The notes below the pieces were generated by a model. It searched no databases and was not told the DNA's origin. It was given only the letters and a program-made list of their open reading frames with translations. This document shows, piece after piece, positions 7,626 to 15,962 of a DNA stretch of 64,000 bases (its first letter is position 1; each line of letters starts with the position of its first letter). The DNA lies in the NCBI RefSeq assembly GCF_010550245.1, contig NZ_JAAGLU010000012.1, positions 178,433 through 242,432 of the forward strand. Direction: 5' to 3'. This DNA comes from Streptomyces sp. SID12501. Its GTDB lineage: Bacteria; Actinomycetota; Actinomycetes; Streptomycetales; Streptomycetaceae. The position numbers and the translations under genes are program-made.

Positions 7626-9047
7626 ATGTTCACCCAGTACGACCCCGAAGCGGGGGCTCTCACAAGCGAGTTGCGCGACCAGTTCGACTCCTTCGTCACC
7701 GGGGAGTGGGATGCGGCGAGGCTGAGATCCCATCAGACGCGGCGGCTGCGCGAAGTCGTGGCGTACGTACGGGCCCGATCCCCCTTCTACCGGGCGAGAC
7801 TCGCGGCTCTCACGGACGACGACATCTCCGCACTGAGCGTCGACGACCTGCGGACCCTTCCGTTCACGACCAAGGAGGACCTGAGGAAGGCCCAGTTCGA
7901 CATTCTGTCTCTGCCGGTCTCCCAGGCCTGGATCTTCTACGAGACCACCGGCACGACCGGAGCGGCGACGCCGTGCCCGCGCACGAACTCCGACTCCATT
8001 CACAACAACACCGTTCTCACCGCGTACTACCGCGACATCCTCGCTCTGTACGGGGACCGCCAGGTCATCGGGGTACTGGGGCCCACCGAACTGCACGCGA
8101 CCGGGGACACCTTCGGAGATGTCTGCCGCAATCTGGGCCACGGGGTCGCCAAGATGTGGCCGCACTCCCCGCTGATCGGTTTCGACCGAGCGCTGGAGCT
8201 CATGCGTTCGCTGCCCGTCACCGGGCTGTTCTGCACTCCGGGCATGGCCATGAGCCTCGCCCAGAAAGCGGTGAACGCGGGGCTCGACCTCAAGCGGGAC
8301 TTCTCGGTCGACGTGGTGATGCTCACGGGTGAGCTGATGTCGCCCAGTCTGTTGGCGAACATCGGTCAGGTGTGGGGCGCCGAGGCGCGCAACTGCCTCT
8401 ACGCCTCGCAGGAGGCGTCGGTGCTCGCTGCGGCCACCGCGGACGGCTCGCTGCGCACCGCCCCCCTGATCAACCACTACGAGGTGATCGAGCCCGAGGG
8501 CACCGAACCGGTGGCCCCGGACGCGGACGGCGTTCGATGCGGCGAACTCGTCGTGACGAACCTCTACGCGGGAGCCAAACCACTCATCAGGTACCGCACC
8601 GGTGACATGGTCCGGATGACCGGCCCCGGTCCCGAAGCCGCCGTACCGGCCCCCGCGCTGGAGGCGATCGGACGGGTGGGTGACCGGCTCCGCCTCAACG
8701 GGCGTCTCGTCAACGGATACGACCTCGAAGACCTGTTGCTGCGCCGGTTCCGAGGCTATCTGGACTACCAGATCACCGTGGATCAGGACGGCCTCGGCAC
8801 AGACGTGCTGTCGCTGACCTTGAAGGCCGGCCCTGACGGCAGCCTCTGGGATGCCGCCGGAGCCGCCGTCGAGGACTGCCACCGTGAGCTGGACACCCCT
8901 CTGATGGTCACGTCCGGTTCTCCCGGCCCCATTACGAGTACCGGTGCCATGGTGAGCTGGAAAGCCGCCCGGGTCGTGGATCTGCGTGCCGAGTCCTCGA
9001 TCGAGAACACGGCGGCCGAGCGCATCGCGGCGGTGCGGGCCCGATGA
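7626..9047 (+). CDS. PaaK-like AMP-dependent acyl-CoA ligase family protein
   Basis: The 473-residue protein resembles phenylacetate-CoA ligase. Visible signatures are the phosphate-binding ETTGTTGAATP, a mid-region NCLYASQEAS, and YRTGDMVRM near the C-terminal subdomain, followed by GRVGDRLRLNGR. It should activate a carboxylic acid as an adenylate and may pass it to CoA or a carrier. The ATG at 7626 has GGAG six bases upstream; the gene is coupled to the next by an ATGA overlap. Neighbouring prephenate-derived chemistry suggests a cyclohexenyl or aryl acid as substrate, but this is a guess. Confidence 0.85.
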   Translation: MFTQYDPEAGALTSELRDQFDSFVTGEWDAARLRSHQTRRLREVVAYVRARSPFYRARLAALTDDDISALSVDDLRTLPFTTKEDLRKAQFDILSLPVSQAWIFYETTGTTGAATPCPRTNSDSIHNNTVLTAYYRDILALYGDRQVIGVLGPTELHATGDTFGDVCRNLGHGVAKMWPHSPLIGFDRALELMRSLPVTGLFCTPGMAMSLAQKAVNAGLDLKRDFSVDVVMLTGELMSPSLLANIGQVWGAEARNCLYASQEASVLAAATADGSLRTAPLINHYEVIEPEGTEPVAPDADGVRCGELVVTNLYAGAKPLIRYRTGDMVRMTGPGPEAAVPAPALEAIGRVGDRLRLNGRLVNGYDLEDLLLRRFRGYLDYQITVDQDGLGTDVLSLTLKAGPDGSLWDAAGAAVEDCHRELDTPLMVTSGSPGPITSTGAMVSWKAARVVDLRAESSIENTAAERIAAVRAR

Positions 9048-10090
9048 CCACCCGTCACCCGGACCGCACCGCGACCGGCCCGGACAGGCGCCCGTCGTCC
9101 GGGATCGAACTCGGGGCATGGGCCTACGACCGCGGCGAGCTGGTCTCGGCGACCGGGCCGCGGCTGCCACTGTCCACGCAGGCGCTGCACTACGGCACCG
9201 GCACTTTCGAGGGCATCCGCGCCTACCGTTCCGACCGGGGTCTTCTGCAGCTGTTCAGGGTGCGCGAGCACTACGAACGCATGCTGCGTGCCTGCCGGAT
9301 CCTGCGCATCACCGACATCCCCACCGAGGTCGAGGACCTCATCGACATCACCGTCGAGCTGATCCGGCGCAACGACCACGACGGCGACGTCTACGTACGG
9401 CCGCTGGCGCACAAGCTCTCCCTGCTGCCCGACGCGCCTCCCGGCGTCTCGCTGTCTGGCGTCTCCGACGGGCTGTCCATCACCACCTTCGGCTTCCCGT
9501 CCTACGGGATCGCGAAGGCCGCGCGCTGTGGACTCAGCAGCTGGCGGCGTCCGCCCCGCGACACCCTGCCCACCCAGCACAAGATCACCGGTGGTTACGT
9601 GACCAGCGCGCTGGCCTCCGACGAAGCCCGTGCCGCCGGGTACGACGACGCGCTGCTCCTGGACGGCTCGGGACACGTGGCCGAGGCGACCACCGCGAAC
9701 GTCTTCGCCGTGGTCGCGGACCGGATCCTCACCCCGCCCGGCACGAGCGACATACTCCCCGGCATCACAAGGGACACCTTGATCACACTGTGCCGGGAAT
9801 CCGGTACGGAGGTCCTGGAGCGTGAGCTGAGCCCGTCGGACGTGTTCACCGCTGACGAGGTCTTCCTCTCCTCCACGGGCAAGGGCGTGGTCCCCGTGGT
9901 CGGTCTCGCGGGCCGGGACATCGGCAACGGCGCCGTCGGCGAGGTCACCCGCCGGCTCGCCGCCCTCTACGACGCGGCCACACGGCATTCCGACGGACCC
10001 CATTCCGCGTGGCGTCTTCCCGTGGACCTTCCGGAAGCCCGCAGTACTCCCGCCCTGGAACATCGCCAGCCCTCAAGGAGCAAAGCATGA
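9044..10090 (+). CDS. Branched-chain-type (class IV) aminotransferase
   Basis: This PLP enzyme of 348 residues has the fold-type IV pattern: ALHYGTGTFEGIRAY, VYVRPLAHK, the Schiff-base Lys180 in QHKITGGYV, EARAAGYDDALLLD, and EATTANVFAV. Such enzymes convert 2-oxo acids to amino acids. It overlaps the preceding ligase and the following decarboxylase gene by four bases each, so the three are probably translated together. Next to a prephenate decarboxylase, it is the natural candidate to aminate the cyclohexenyl-pyruvate product. A housekeeping IlvE role is unlikely here. Confidence 0.92.
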   Translation: MTTRHPDRTATGPDRRPSSGIELGAWAYDRGELVSATGPRLPLSTQALHYGTGTFEGIRAYRSDRGLLQLFRVREHYERMLRACRILRITDIPTEVEDLIDITVELIRRNDHDGDVYVRPLAHKLSLLPDAPPGVSLSGVSDGLSITTFGFPSYGIAKAARCGLSSWRRPPRDTLPTQHKITGGYVTSALASDEARAAGYDDALLLDGSGHVAEATTANVFAVVADRILTPPGTSDILPGITRDTLITLCRESGTEVLERELSPSDVFTADEVFLSSTGKGVVPVVGLAGRDIGNGAVGEVTRRLAALYDAATRHSDGPHSAWRLPVDLPEARSTPALEHRQPSRSKA

Positions 10091-10686
10091 CGCTGTTGAG
10101 CTTCACAGCCCTCCTGCGCGACTCGGAGCGGGTGTCGGCCGTGGGCACCCTCGGACCGCACGGCACCAGCAGCGAGGCCGCCGCGAGACACTTCATACGA
10201 CTTTCCGGATCCGACAGTGCCCAGCCCCCCATCCAGCTCTTCGGCACCTACGAGGAGGCGGGAGCCGCACTCCGCGACGGCCAGGTCACGCACCTGATCG
10301 TGGCCAACGCCTACAGCGCGGTCAACCAGTTCTACATGGACTGCGAGTTGGCACTGGCCAACGTGTTCGTCATGGACACTCCGCTGTACGGCATCGCGGT
10401 GCAGCGCAACGGCACGGTGCCGGACTCTCCCACCATCGCGACGCACCCCGCGCCCGAACCGATCATCGGCCAGCTGCTGTCCAGCAGCCACACCACCTAC
10501 AAGGTGATCCACTCCGCCTCGACCAGCGCCGCCGCCCAGGCGGTCACCGACGGCATCGCCGACCTCGCGCTCACCACCGTTCCATCGGCTGAGCTGCACG
10601 GCTTGGAGTTCATCTCCGACACCCGACCGATCCTGATGGTCTGGTCGGTATTCACCCGGGCCGAGCCGACCGCCCGGGCGGCATGA
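10087..10686 (+). CDS. bacA: Prephenate decarboxylase, BacA/SalX type
   Basis: The 199-residue protein has the BacA pattern throughout: VGTLGPHGTSSEAAA, NQFYMDCELAL, DTPLYGIAVQRNG, THPAPEP, STSAAAQAVTDGIADLALT and a closing GLEFISDTRPILMVWSVF. BacA of bacilysin and SalX of salinosporamide decarboxylate prephenate without aromatisation, giving dihydro-4-hydroxyphenylpyruvate, the start of anticapsin or of cyclohexenylalanine. It starts at the ATG overlapping the aminotransferase stop. No BacB cupin isomerase or BacG reductase is in the operon; the PhzF-like, Dabb, DUF1330 and OCD-like genes may replace them. This gene fixes the pathway as shikimate-derived and non-aromatic. Confidence 0.92.
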   Translation: MTLLSFTALLRDSERVSAVGTLGPHGTSSEAAARHFIRLSGSDSAQPPIQLFGTYEEAGAALRDGQVTHLIVANAYSAVNQFYMDCELALANVFVMDTPLYGIAVQRNGTVPDSPTIATHPAPEPIIGQLLSSSHTTYKVIHSASTSAAAQAVTDGIADLALTTVPSAELHGLEFISDTRPILMVWSVFTRAEPTARAA

Positions 10687-10723
10687 GCGCGATGGCATAC
10701 GAGACGAGTCAGGAGGGGACTCC

Positions 10724-11713
10724 ATGTTGCTGCTGAGTGGAGACCAGGTACGAGAGGCGTTCCCGGTGGCGGAGGCGTACCGGGTGGTGGCCGATGTGAT
10801 GCGCCGCTACAGCGGGGGCGAAGTCGTCCAGCCCGTGCGCACGGTCCTGTCGTCAGGACGTGACACGTCACTGTTCGCCGCCATGCCTTGTCATGTCAGC
10901 GGCGAATCCGACTCCGGCTACGGACTGAAGGCCGTGCTGCACGCGCCTGGCAACGCGGCGCGGGGACTGCCGACGCACGTGGGTGTGGTGGTGGTGTTCG
11001 ACCCCGAGACGGGTCAGCCGCTGGCCATGCTGGAGGGTGCCGCGGTGACCGCTCTGCGTACGGCCGCCGCGTCCGCCGTCGCCACCGACGCGCTGGCCCT
11101 GCCCGACGCCGGTGACCTGGCTCTGATCGGCGCCGGCACCCAGGCCCGCGGGCACCTCCTCGCGCTCTCCGAGGTCAGGGAGCTGCGCCGGGTACGGCTG
11201 TGGAACCGGGGTGCGGCGCGCGCCGAGGAGTTCGTCGCATGGGCGCGTACGAAGGCCGGCATCACCGTCGAGCTGATGGACACCCCTGCCGAGGCGCTGT
11301 ACGGCGCGGACCTGGTGTGCACGACGGTGGACACCGCCGAGCCGGTGGTGAAAGCCGGGCACCTGGCCGAGGGAACGCATGTCAACGCGGTCGGTTCCTC
11401 GGTGCCCGGCAAGCGCGAACTCGACGCGGCGGCGGTGGCGTCCTGCACGGTGTTCGTGGACAGCAGGGAAGGCGCTCTGCGTGAGTCCTCGGAACTGGCC
11501 GCCCCGGTCGAGGAGGGCCTTGTACCGGCCGACCGGCCGCTGACCGAGATCGGTGAGGTGCTGCTCGGCAAGCAGCCCGGCCGTACGGATCCGGCCGAGC
11601 GCACGCTCTACAAGTCGCTCGGGATGGCGGCCCAGGACGTCGCGTCCGGCTTCGCCGTCGTACGGGCCGCCCGGCGCCTCGGCATCGGTACGGTGACCGA
11701 CTTCACCTGCTGA
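10724..11713 (+). CDS. Ornithine cyclodeaminase / mu-crystallin family protein
   Basis: The 329-residue protein has the family layout: an N-terminal substrate domain (GLKAVLHAPGNAARGLPTH), an NAD(P)-binding centre LIGAGTQARGHLLAL, and VFVDSREGALRESSEL. Members include ornithine cyclodeaminase, alanine dehydrogenase and ketimine reductases, so a reductive or deaminating step on an amino or imino acid fits. A ribosome site AGGAGGGG precedes the ATG. The gene is 37 bp after the decarboxylase in the same direction. It may reduce an imine or enone on the route to the cyclohexenyl amino acid, or supply a proline-like unit; the sequence cannot decide. Confidence 0.85.
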   Translation: MLLLSGDQVREAFPVAEAYRVVADVMRRYSGGEVVQPVRTVLSSGRDTSLFAAMPCHVSGESDSGYGLKAVLHAPGNAARGLPTHVGVVVVFDPETGQPLAMLEGAAVTALRTAAASAVATDALALPDAGDLALIGAGTQARGHLLALSEVRELRRVRLWNRGAARAEEFVAWARTKAGITVELMDTPAEALYGADLVCTTVDTAEPVVKAGHLAEGTHVNAVGSSVPGKRELDAAAVASCTVFVDSREGALRESSELAAPVEEGLVPADRPLTEIGEVLLGKQPGRTDPAERTLYKSLGMAAQDVASGFAVVRAARRLGIGTVTDFTC

Positions 11714-11756
11714 CCCTCTGGCGGCAACGGGACAACGGAGACAACGGAGACAACGT

Positions 11757-12044
11757 ATGACCGCATTACTGATCGGCAATGTCGGGGTCATCGGCGACGA
11801 GAAGAATATGGCGGAATACCGCGCGAAGGTGCTCGGGACGCTGGAACTCTACGGCGGCGGATTCTCGATTCGTGGTGGCCGGTTCGAGGTGCTGGAAGGT
11901 GATTGGACGCCTGCCCATCTGTCGGTCATGGTGTTCCCGACATCGGATCAGGCCCGGCAGTGGTACACCTCCCCCGAATACCGTGCCATCGTCCCGCTGC
12001 GTGAAGGCACCCATATGGACCTGATCCTGGTCGAGGGCGAATGA
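11757..12044 (+). CDS. DUF1330 family protein with a TTA codon
   Basis: The 95-residue alpha/beta-barrel protein of the DUF1330 family shows AEYRAKVLGTLELYGG, a RGGRFEVLEGDW core and VMVFPTSDQARQWYTSPEY. Its fourth codon is TTA (11766-11768), read in Streptomyces only by the bldA tRNA, so its translation and that of the coupled PhzF gene may depend on development. The ribosome site sits inside three tandem 9-bp units (GACAACGGA, 11731-11757). The function in the pathway is unknown; small barrels of this kind can act as isomerases or cyclases. Confidence 0.85.
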   Translation: MTALLIGNVGVIGDEKNMAEYRAKVLGTLELYGGGFSIRGGRFEVLEGDWTPAHLSVMVFPTSDQARQWYTSPEYRAIVPLREGTHMDLILVEGE

Positions 12045-12898
12045 CCGCAGCCGCGGTCGGCCCGCGCACCCGGGCCTTCTCCCAGGTCGACGTGTTCACC
12101 GACGAGCCCTTTCTCGGTAATCCCGTTGCGGTTGTCCTCGACGGCGACGGGATCACCGACAGGGACATGGCCCGGCTCGCGAACTGGACCAATCTCTCCG
12201 AGACCACCTTCGTGGTACCGCCCTCCTCCGCCGAGGCCGACTACGGGCTGCGCATCTTCACCCCGGGCGGCGAGATCCCGTTCGCCGGCCACCCCACGCT
12301 CGGCTCCGCCCACGCATGGCTGGAAGCGGGTGGCGTCCCGAGGTCGCCGGGGAGACTTGTCCAGGAGTGTCCGCTCGGGCTGATCGACGTACGGAGGTCC
12401 GGCAACGGTCTGATTTTCCGCGCGCCCGACCTCAAGCGCGACGGCCCACTGGACTCGACGCATCTCGACCGGATCGCCAGGGGGCTCGGAATAGGCCGGG
12501 AGCGGATCGTCGCCCATCAGTGGGTGGACAACGGGCCGGGCTGGGCCGCCGTGCAACTGGCCACCGCCGAGGAGGTCCTGGCGCTGGATCCGGACGACCG
12601 TCACATGGGCGACCTGATGCTCGGCGTGGTCGGCGCCCACCCCGAGGACTCACCCGTCGCGTTCGAGGTCCGAGCCTTCGCCATGCCTGCGGGCGTGCGA
12701 GAGGATCCGGTGACCGGCAGCCTGCACGCCGGAATCGCCCAGTGGCTCATCCGCTCCGGCGTCGCCCCTCGCTGTTACCGCGCCGGTCAGGGCAGTCGTC
12801 TCCGTCGCCAGGGTGTCGTGACCATCGAGGCCCACGACACAGAGGTGTGGGTCGGTGGCCGCTCCAGCACCTGTGTGCGTGGCACCGTCGATGTGTGA
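12041..12898 (+). CDS. PhzF-family isomerase
   Basis: The 285-residue protein is of the PhzF/DapF-like fold: VDVFTDEPFLGNPVAVVLD at the N-terminus, the catalytic Glu54 in NLSETTFV, FAGHPTLGSAHAW, and the C-terminal repeat EDPVTGSLHAGIAQWL. PhzF moves a double bond in a cyclohexadiene acid during phenazine synthesis. Here it follows a prephenate decarboxylase whose product is also a cyclohexadiene, so shifting a ring double bond is a reasonable role. It overlaps the DUF1330 gene by ATGA and is the last gene of the rightward operon; the thioesterase gene converges on it after 32 bp. Confidence 0.9.
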   Translation: MTAAAVGPRTRAFSQVDVFTDEPFLGNPVAVVLDGDGITDRDMARLANWTNLSETTFVVPPSSAEADYGLRIFTPGGEIPFAGHPTLGSAHAWLEAGGVPRSPGRLVQECPLGLIDVRRSGNGLIFRAPDLKRDGPLDSTHLDRIARGLGIGRERIVAHQWVDNGPGWAAVQLATAEEVLALDPDDRHMGDLMLGVVGAHPEDSPVAFEVRAFAMPAGVREDPVTGSLHAGIAQWLIRSGVAPRCYRAGQGSRLRRQGVVTIEAHDTEVWVGGRSSTCVRGTVDV

Positions 12899-12930
12899 GG
12901 AAAGCTCCGGGATCCCCGACAGCGCCAGGC

Positions 12931-13683
12931 TCAGGCTCGGGCCGATATCTCCGCCGAGATCACTGAGATGACGTCCGCGGCGTGCGCCTCCAGATAGAAG
13001 TGCCCGCCCGGCCAGATCCGCAGTTCGAAGGCACCGTCGGTGTGCCTGCTCCAGGCGGTGGCCTCCTCGACCGACACCATCGGATCCGCGTCGCCGACCA
13101 ACGCCGTCACCGGGCAGGTCAGTTTCGGCCCGGGTGCGTATACGTACGTCTCCGCGGCCTTGTAGTCACTGCGGATCGCGGGGAGCACCATCTCGGTCAT
13201 CTCGGGGTCGTCGAAGACGTCGGGCGCGGCGCTGGTCAGCGACCGGATGTGCTTGACGAGTTCTTGGTCGCCGCGCGCGTGGACACGCCCGTTGCGGTTG
13301 AGGTCGGGGGCCGGCCGCGATGACACGAAAACATGTGCGAGCTTGACGTCGGCCGCTTCCATACGGCGCGCGACCTCGAAGGCCACGGTCGCGCCGAGGC
13401 TGTGGCCGAACAGATACAGCGGTCGGTCCGCTGCCAGCGGCCGGATCACCTCGGTGATCTCGTCGGCCAGTTCGGCGACCGTCTCCCGGCGCTGTTCCGA
13501 CAGCCGATCCTGACGGCCCGGATACTGGATCGCGAGCACTTCCACGTCCGGTGAGAGCGCCTTCGACATGGGCACGTAGTAGCTTGCCGCACCGCCGGCG
13601 TGCGACAGGCAGACGAGTCGGGCGGACGCGGGGCCCGCCGGGTGGAAGCGACGGATCCACAGGCCGGGGTCGACTGTCTGCAT
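12931..13683 (-). CDS. Type II thioesterase
   Basis: The 250-residue alpha/beta hydrolase has the form typical of PKS/NRPS editing thioesterases: LVCLSHAGGAASYY, PGRQDRLSEQ, the nucleophile in LFGHSLGATVAFEVAR, and a C-terminal WPGGHFYLEAH with the catalytic His. Such enzymes release wrong or stalled acyl groups from carrier domains. The ATG at 13683 has AAGGAGAG nine bases upstream; a much longer open frame runs upstream but its translation is not protein-like. Its presence supports a PKS/NRPS assembly line just outside the window. Confidence 0.93.
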   Translation of the reverse strand: MQTVDPGLWIRRFHPAGPASARLVCLSHAGGAASYYVPMSKALSPDVEVLAIQYPGRQDRLSEQRRETVAELADEITEVIRPLAADRPLYLFGHSLGATVAFEVARRMEAADVKLAHVFVSSRPAPDLNRNGRVHARGDQELVKHIRSLTSAAPDVFDDPEMTEMVLPAIRSDYKAAETYVYAPGPKLTCPVTALVGDADPMVSVEEATAWSRHTDGAFELRIWPGGHFYLEAHAADVISVISAEISARA

Positions 13684-14337
13684 GGGATCGGCTCTCCTTG
13701 TCGGGGTGTCAGGCGGGGGCCTGCACGGCGATGCCGTACGCCTCCGCGAGATCATGATTCCCAGCTCGTACGATGCGAAGCCCGGTTCCCGTGCCCCGAG
13801 TCCAGGGAAGGGCGCTGGAATACGCACGGTCTGGCGTGAATGGATCGGCCGATGATCCAATGCGGGCCCTCGCGTATGTCGACGGGCTGTCGAACACCTG
13901 GGGAAATGGCCATTGGTAGATGAACCCCGACGCGGTGCTGGCTTAAATTGATAACCCATTGCTTTCGCTCGCAGCGTAAATCGGCGGCGACAATGCGGTA
14001 AGCGAGACAGGCGGCCTGGACAGTCGGGGAGTGGCACTGCAAAAGTACTCGGTATGAAAATCGCGCACCACGAGCCCATACTTCCGGGCCCTCTCGACCT
14101 GGCAGCGAGTATTGGGCGGTTGGAACTCGCCACAACACAGCAGCGGCTTTCGGCTGGTACCGGCGCCGCCCTGTCCGAATATTCCCCACACCGTTTTGTG
14201 GCCGCGCCGACCGGCACGCCCGCAGCGGGTAAAGCGTTCGCCCGATCAGTGCTCGGCCACCACCGCCTTCCGGCAGCCGCTGTCGGCCGGTTACGTGACG
14301 GTGGGTCGGCCGGTGCCGAGTTCCTCGGGAGGCGCGC
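13684..14337. other. Divergent intergenic region between thioesterase and MFS genes
   Basis: This 654-bp stretch is poorer in GC than its neighbours in its middle (about 13930-14070) and should hold promoters for the thioesterase (leftward) and the exporter (rightward). The only candidate gene is a 95-codon frame at 14054-14341. No operator repeat was recognised. Confidence 0.45.
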
Positions 14338-14341
14338 ATGA
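14054..14341 (+). CDS. Small ORF coupled to the MFS gene (doubtful)
   Basis: A 95-codon frame starts at ATG 14054 and ends in TGA that overlaps the MFS start as ATGA. Only that overlap argues for translation. It contains a TTA codon and its codon use is less biased than in the neighbours. The part HRFVAAPTGTPAAGKAFARSV is faintly reminiscent of the N-terminal part of phosphopantetheinyl transferases, but nothing decisive follows. It could be a remnant or noncoding leader. Confidence 0.25.
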   Translation: MKIAHHEPILPGPLDLAASIGRLELATTQQRLSAGTGAALSEYSPHRFVAAPTGTPAAGKAFARSVLGHHRLPAAAVGRLRDGGSAGAEFLGRRA

Positions 14342-15696
14342 CCAGTACCGAGGTGACGCCACGGCACAGGTCGGGACTGGCACTCGGGGTGCTGGCCGGG
14401 GCGCTCGCACTGGATGTGAGCGGTCTCGGAGTGCTCAATGCGGCCCTGCCGTCCGTCGGAACACGTTTCGACCTGGACGACACCACGCTCCAGTGGGTCA
14501 TGGTTGCCTACGCGGTGACGTTCGCCGGCTTCCTGCTGGTGGGTGGCCGCCTGGCCGATGTGTTCGGCCGTCGGCGGGTGTTCGAACTCGGTGTGGCCCT
14601 GTTCACGGTGGCCGCGTTGGTCGGGGCCGTGGCGCCGGGCATCGGGGTGCTGCTCGGCGCGCGGGCGGTCCAGGGCATCGGAGCGGCCTTGTCGGGTCCG
14701 GCCGCGCTGGCTCTGCTGACCGAGGTGTTTCCGGCCGGCCCCGCACGCAACCGGGCATTCGGCGTGTACGCGGCCGTCGGCGCGGCGAGCTTCAGCGGCG
14801 GGGTGATGCTGGGCGGTGTGCTGACCCAGTTCCTCGGCTGGCGGTCGGTGCTGTGGTTCTCGGTGGTGGTGGGAGTGGCCGTGCTGGCCGCGACGCGCGC
14901 CGGGCTGCCCTCGGGTGCCGGGCGCGGCGGCAGCCTGGACCTGCCCGGTGCGATCTCGGGCACGATCGGCCTCACTCTGCTGGTCGTCGGCGCGAGCAGC
15001 AGTGGCGCGACGGCATGGGGTTCACTCTGCCTCGCAGTGGTGTTCCTGCTGCTCTTCGTCGTGCGCGAGCACCGCACCGAGGACCCGGTACTTCCTCTCG
15101 ACCTCTTCCGGGTCGCATCGGTACGGGCGGCGAGTCTGGCGGCGTTCCTCCAGTACATGGCCTCCGTCGGGATGCTGTTCTTCGCGCCGCTGTATCTGCA
15201 GGGGATGCTGGACTACTCTCCGCTCGAGTCCGGTCTCGCGCTGGTGCCGATGTCGGCGGGTGTGTTCCTCACCGCCAACTTCGTCACCGGACGCCTGCTC
15301 ACCAAGTACACGCCGAGCATGCTGATGGCCGGCGGGCTCGTCCTGATCGGCGGAGGAACAGCCCTGTGGATGAGTACACCGCAGGACGGCGACTATCTGC
15401 TGCATGTCCTGCCCGGCATGGTGATCAGCGGTATCGGCCAGGGCCTGAACTTCCCCGCGATGACGTCCGCCGCGCTCACCGGCATCCAGCCGGAGCAACA
15501 CGCGGTCGCCGGGGCGGTGAACGTCGTGGCACAGCAGATCGGCGCCAGCATCGGAGTGGCGGTCATGGTCCTGATCGCGGCGACCAGTGATGACCAGCTC
15601 ACCGGCTACCACCTCGCCTACCTCGCAGCAGGCATCGGCTGTGCACTCGGCGCGGTGATCATCGCCATGGCGGGCCGCCGGACGAGCACTGCCTGA
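14338..15696 (+). CDS. MFS exporter, DHA2-type drug:H+ antiporter
   Basis: The 452-residue membrane protein has 12-14 hydrophobic segments and DHA2-family motifs: LDVSGLGVLNAALPSVG in the first segment, GGRLADVFGRRRVFELG (motif A), and RAVQGIGAALSGPAALALL (motif C region). A ribosome site GGGAGG precedes the ATG. Next to biosynthetic genes, it most likely exports the cluster product. A strong hairpin follows the stop. Confidence 0.93.
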   Translation: MTSTEVTPRHRSGLALGVLAGALALDVSGLGVLNAALPSVGTRFDLDDTTLQWVMVAYAVTFAGFLLVGGRLADVFGRRRVFELGVALFTVAALVGAVAPGIGVLLGARAVQGIGAALSGPAALALLTEVFPAGPARNRAFGVYAAVGAASFSGGVMLGGVLTQFLGWRSVLWFSVVVGVAVLAATRAGLPSGAGRGGSLDLPGAISGTIGLTLLVVGASSSGATAWGSLCLAVVFLLLFVVREHRTEDPVLPLDLFRVASVRAASLAAFLQYMASVGMLFFAPLYLQGMLDYSPLESGLALVPMSAGVFLTANFVTGRLLTKYTPSMLMAGGLVLIGGGTALWMSTPQDGDYLLHVLPGMVISGIGQGLNFPAMTSAALTGIQPEQHAVAGAVNVVAQQIGASIGVAVMVLIAATSDDQLTGYHLAYLAAGIGCALGAVIIAMAGRRTSTA

Positions 15697-15714
15697 CGAA
15701 CTCTCCTGTGGAAC

Positions 15715-15759
15715 GGCTCGCGGGACGACAAGCCACCCGGCCCGGTCGGCCCGCGAGCC
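15715..15759. terminator. Hairpin terminator after the MFS gene
   Basis: A perfect 10-bp stem (GGCTCGCGGG at 15715-15724 with 15750-15759) starts 19 bp after the MFS stop. It has no T-tract, as is common in Streptomyces. Confidence 0.6.
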
Positions 15760-15962
15760 ACTCGTCGCCGCAGGGCTGCCAGGAGGCCCGGGCCAGGATT
15801 ACGGCACCGCGGCCATGTCCCCTGGACATCAGTGGCGGCTGTGCACTGATGGGGATCTGGCCTGGGCTTTTTGTTCACGATGGTGATGTGGTCGGGTGGT
15901 CCGTTCCGCTGTGGGCGAGGGGTTGCGGGATCCGGGCAGTCACCCGCTGGAGGCGCTTCCTG

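Noticed and set aside
10087..10686. Prephenate dehydratase (PheA) for phenylalanine synthesis
   Set aside because: The protein has the PDT-like fold start GTLGPxGTSS but lacks an ACT domain and carries the BacA-specific DTPLYGIAV and WSVF segments.
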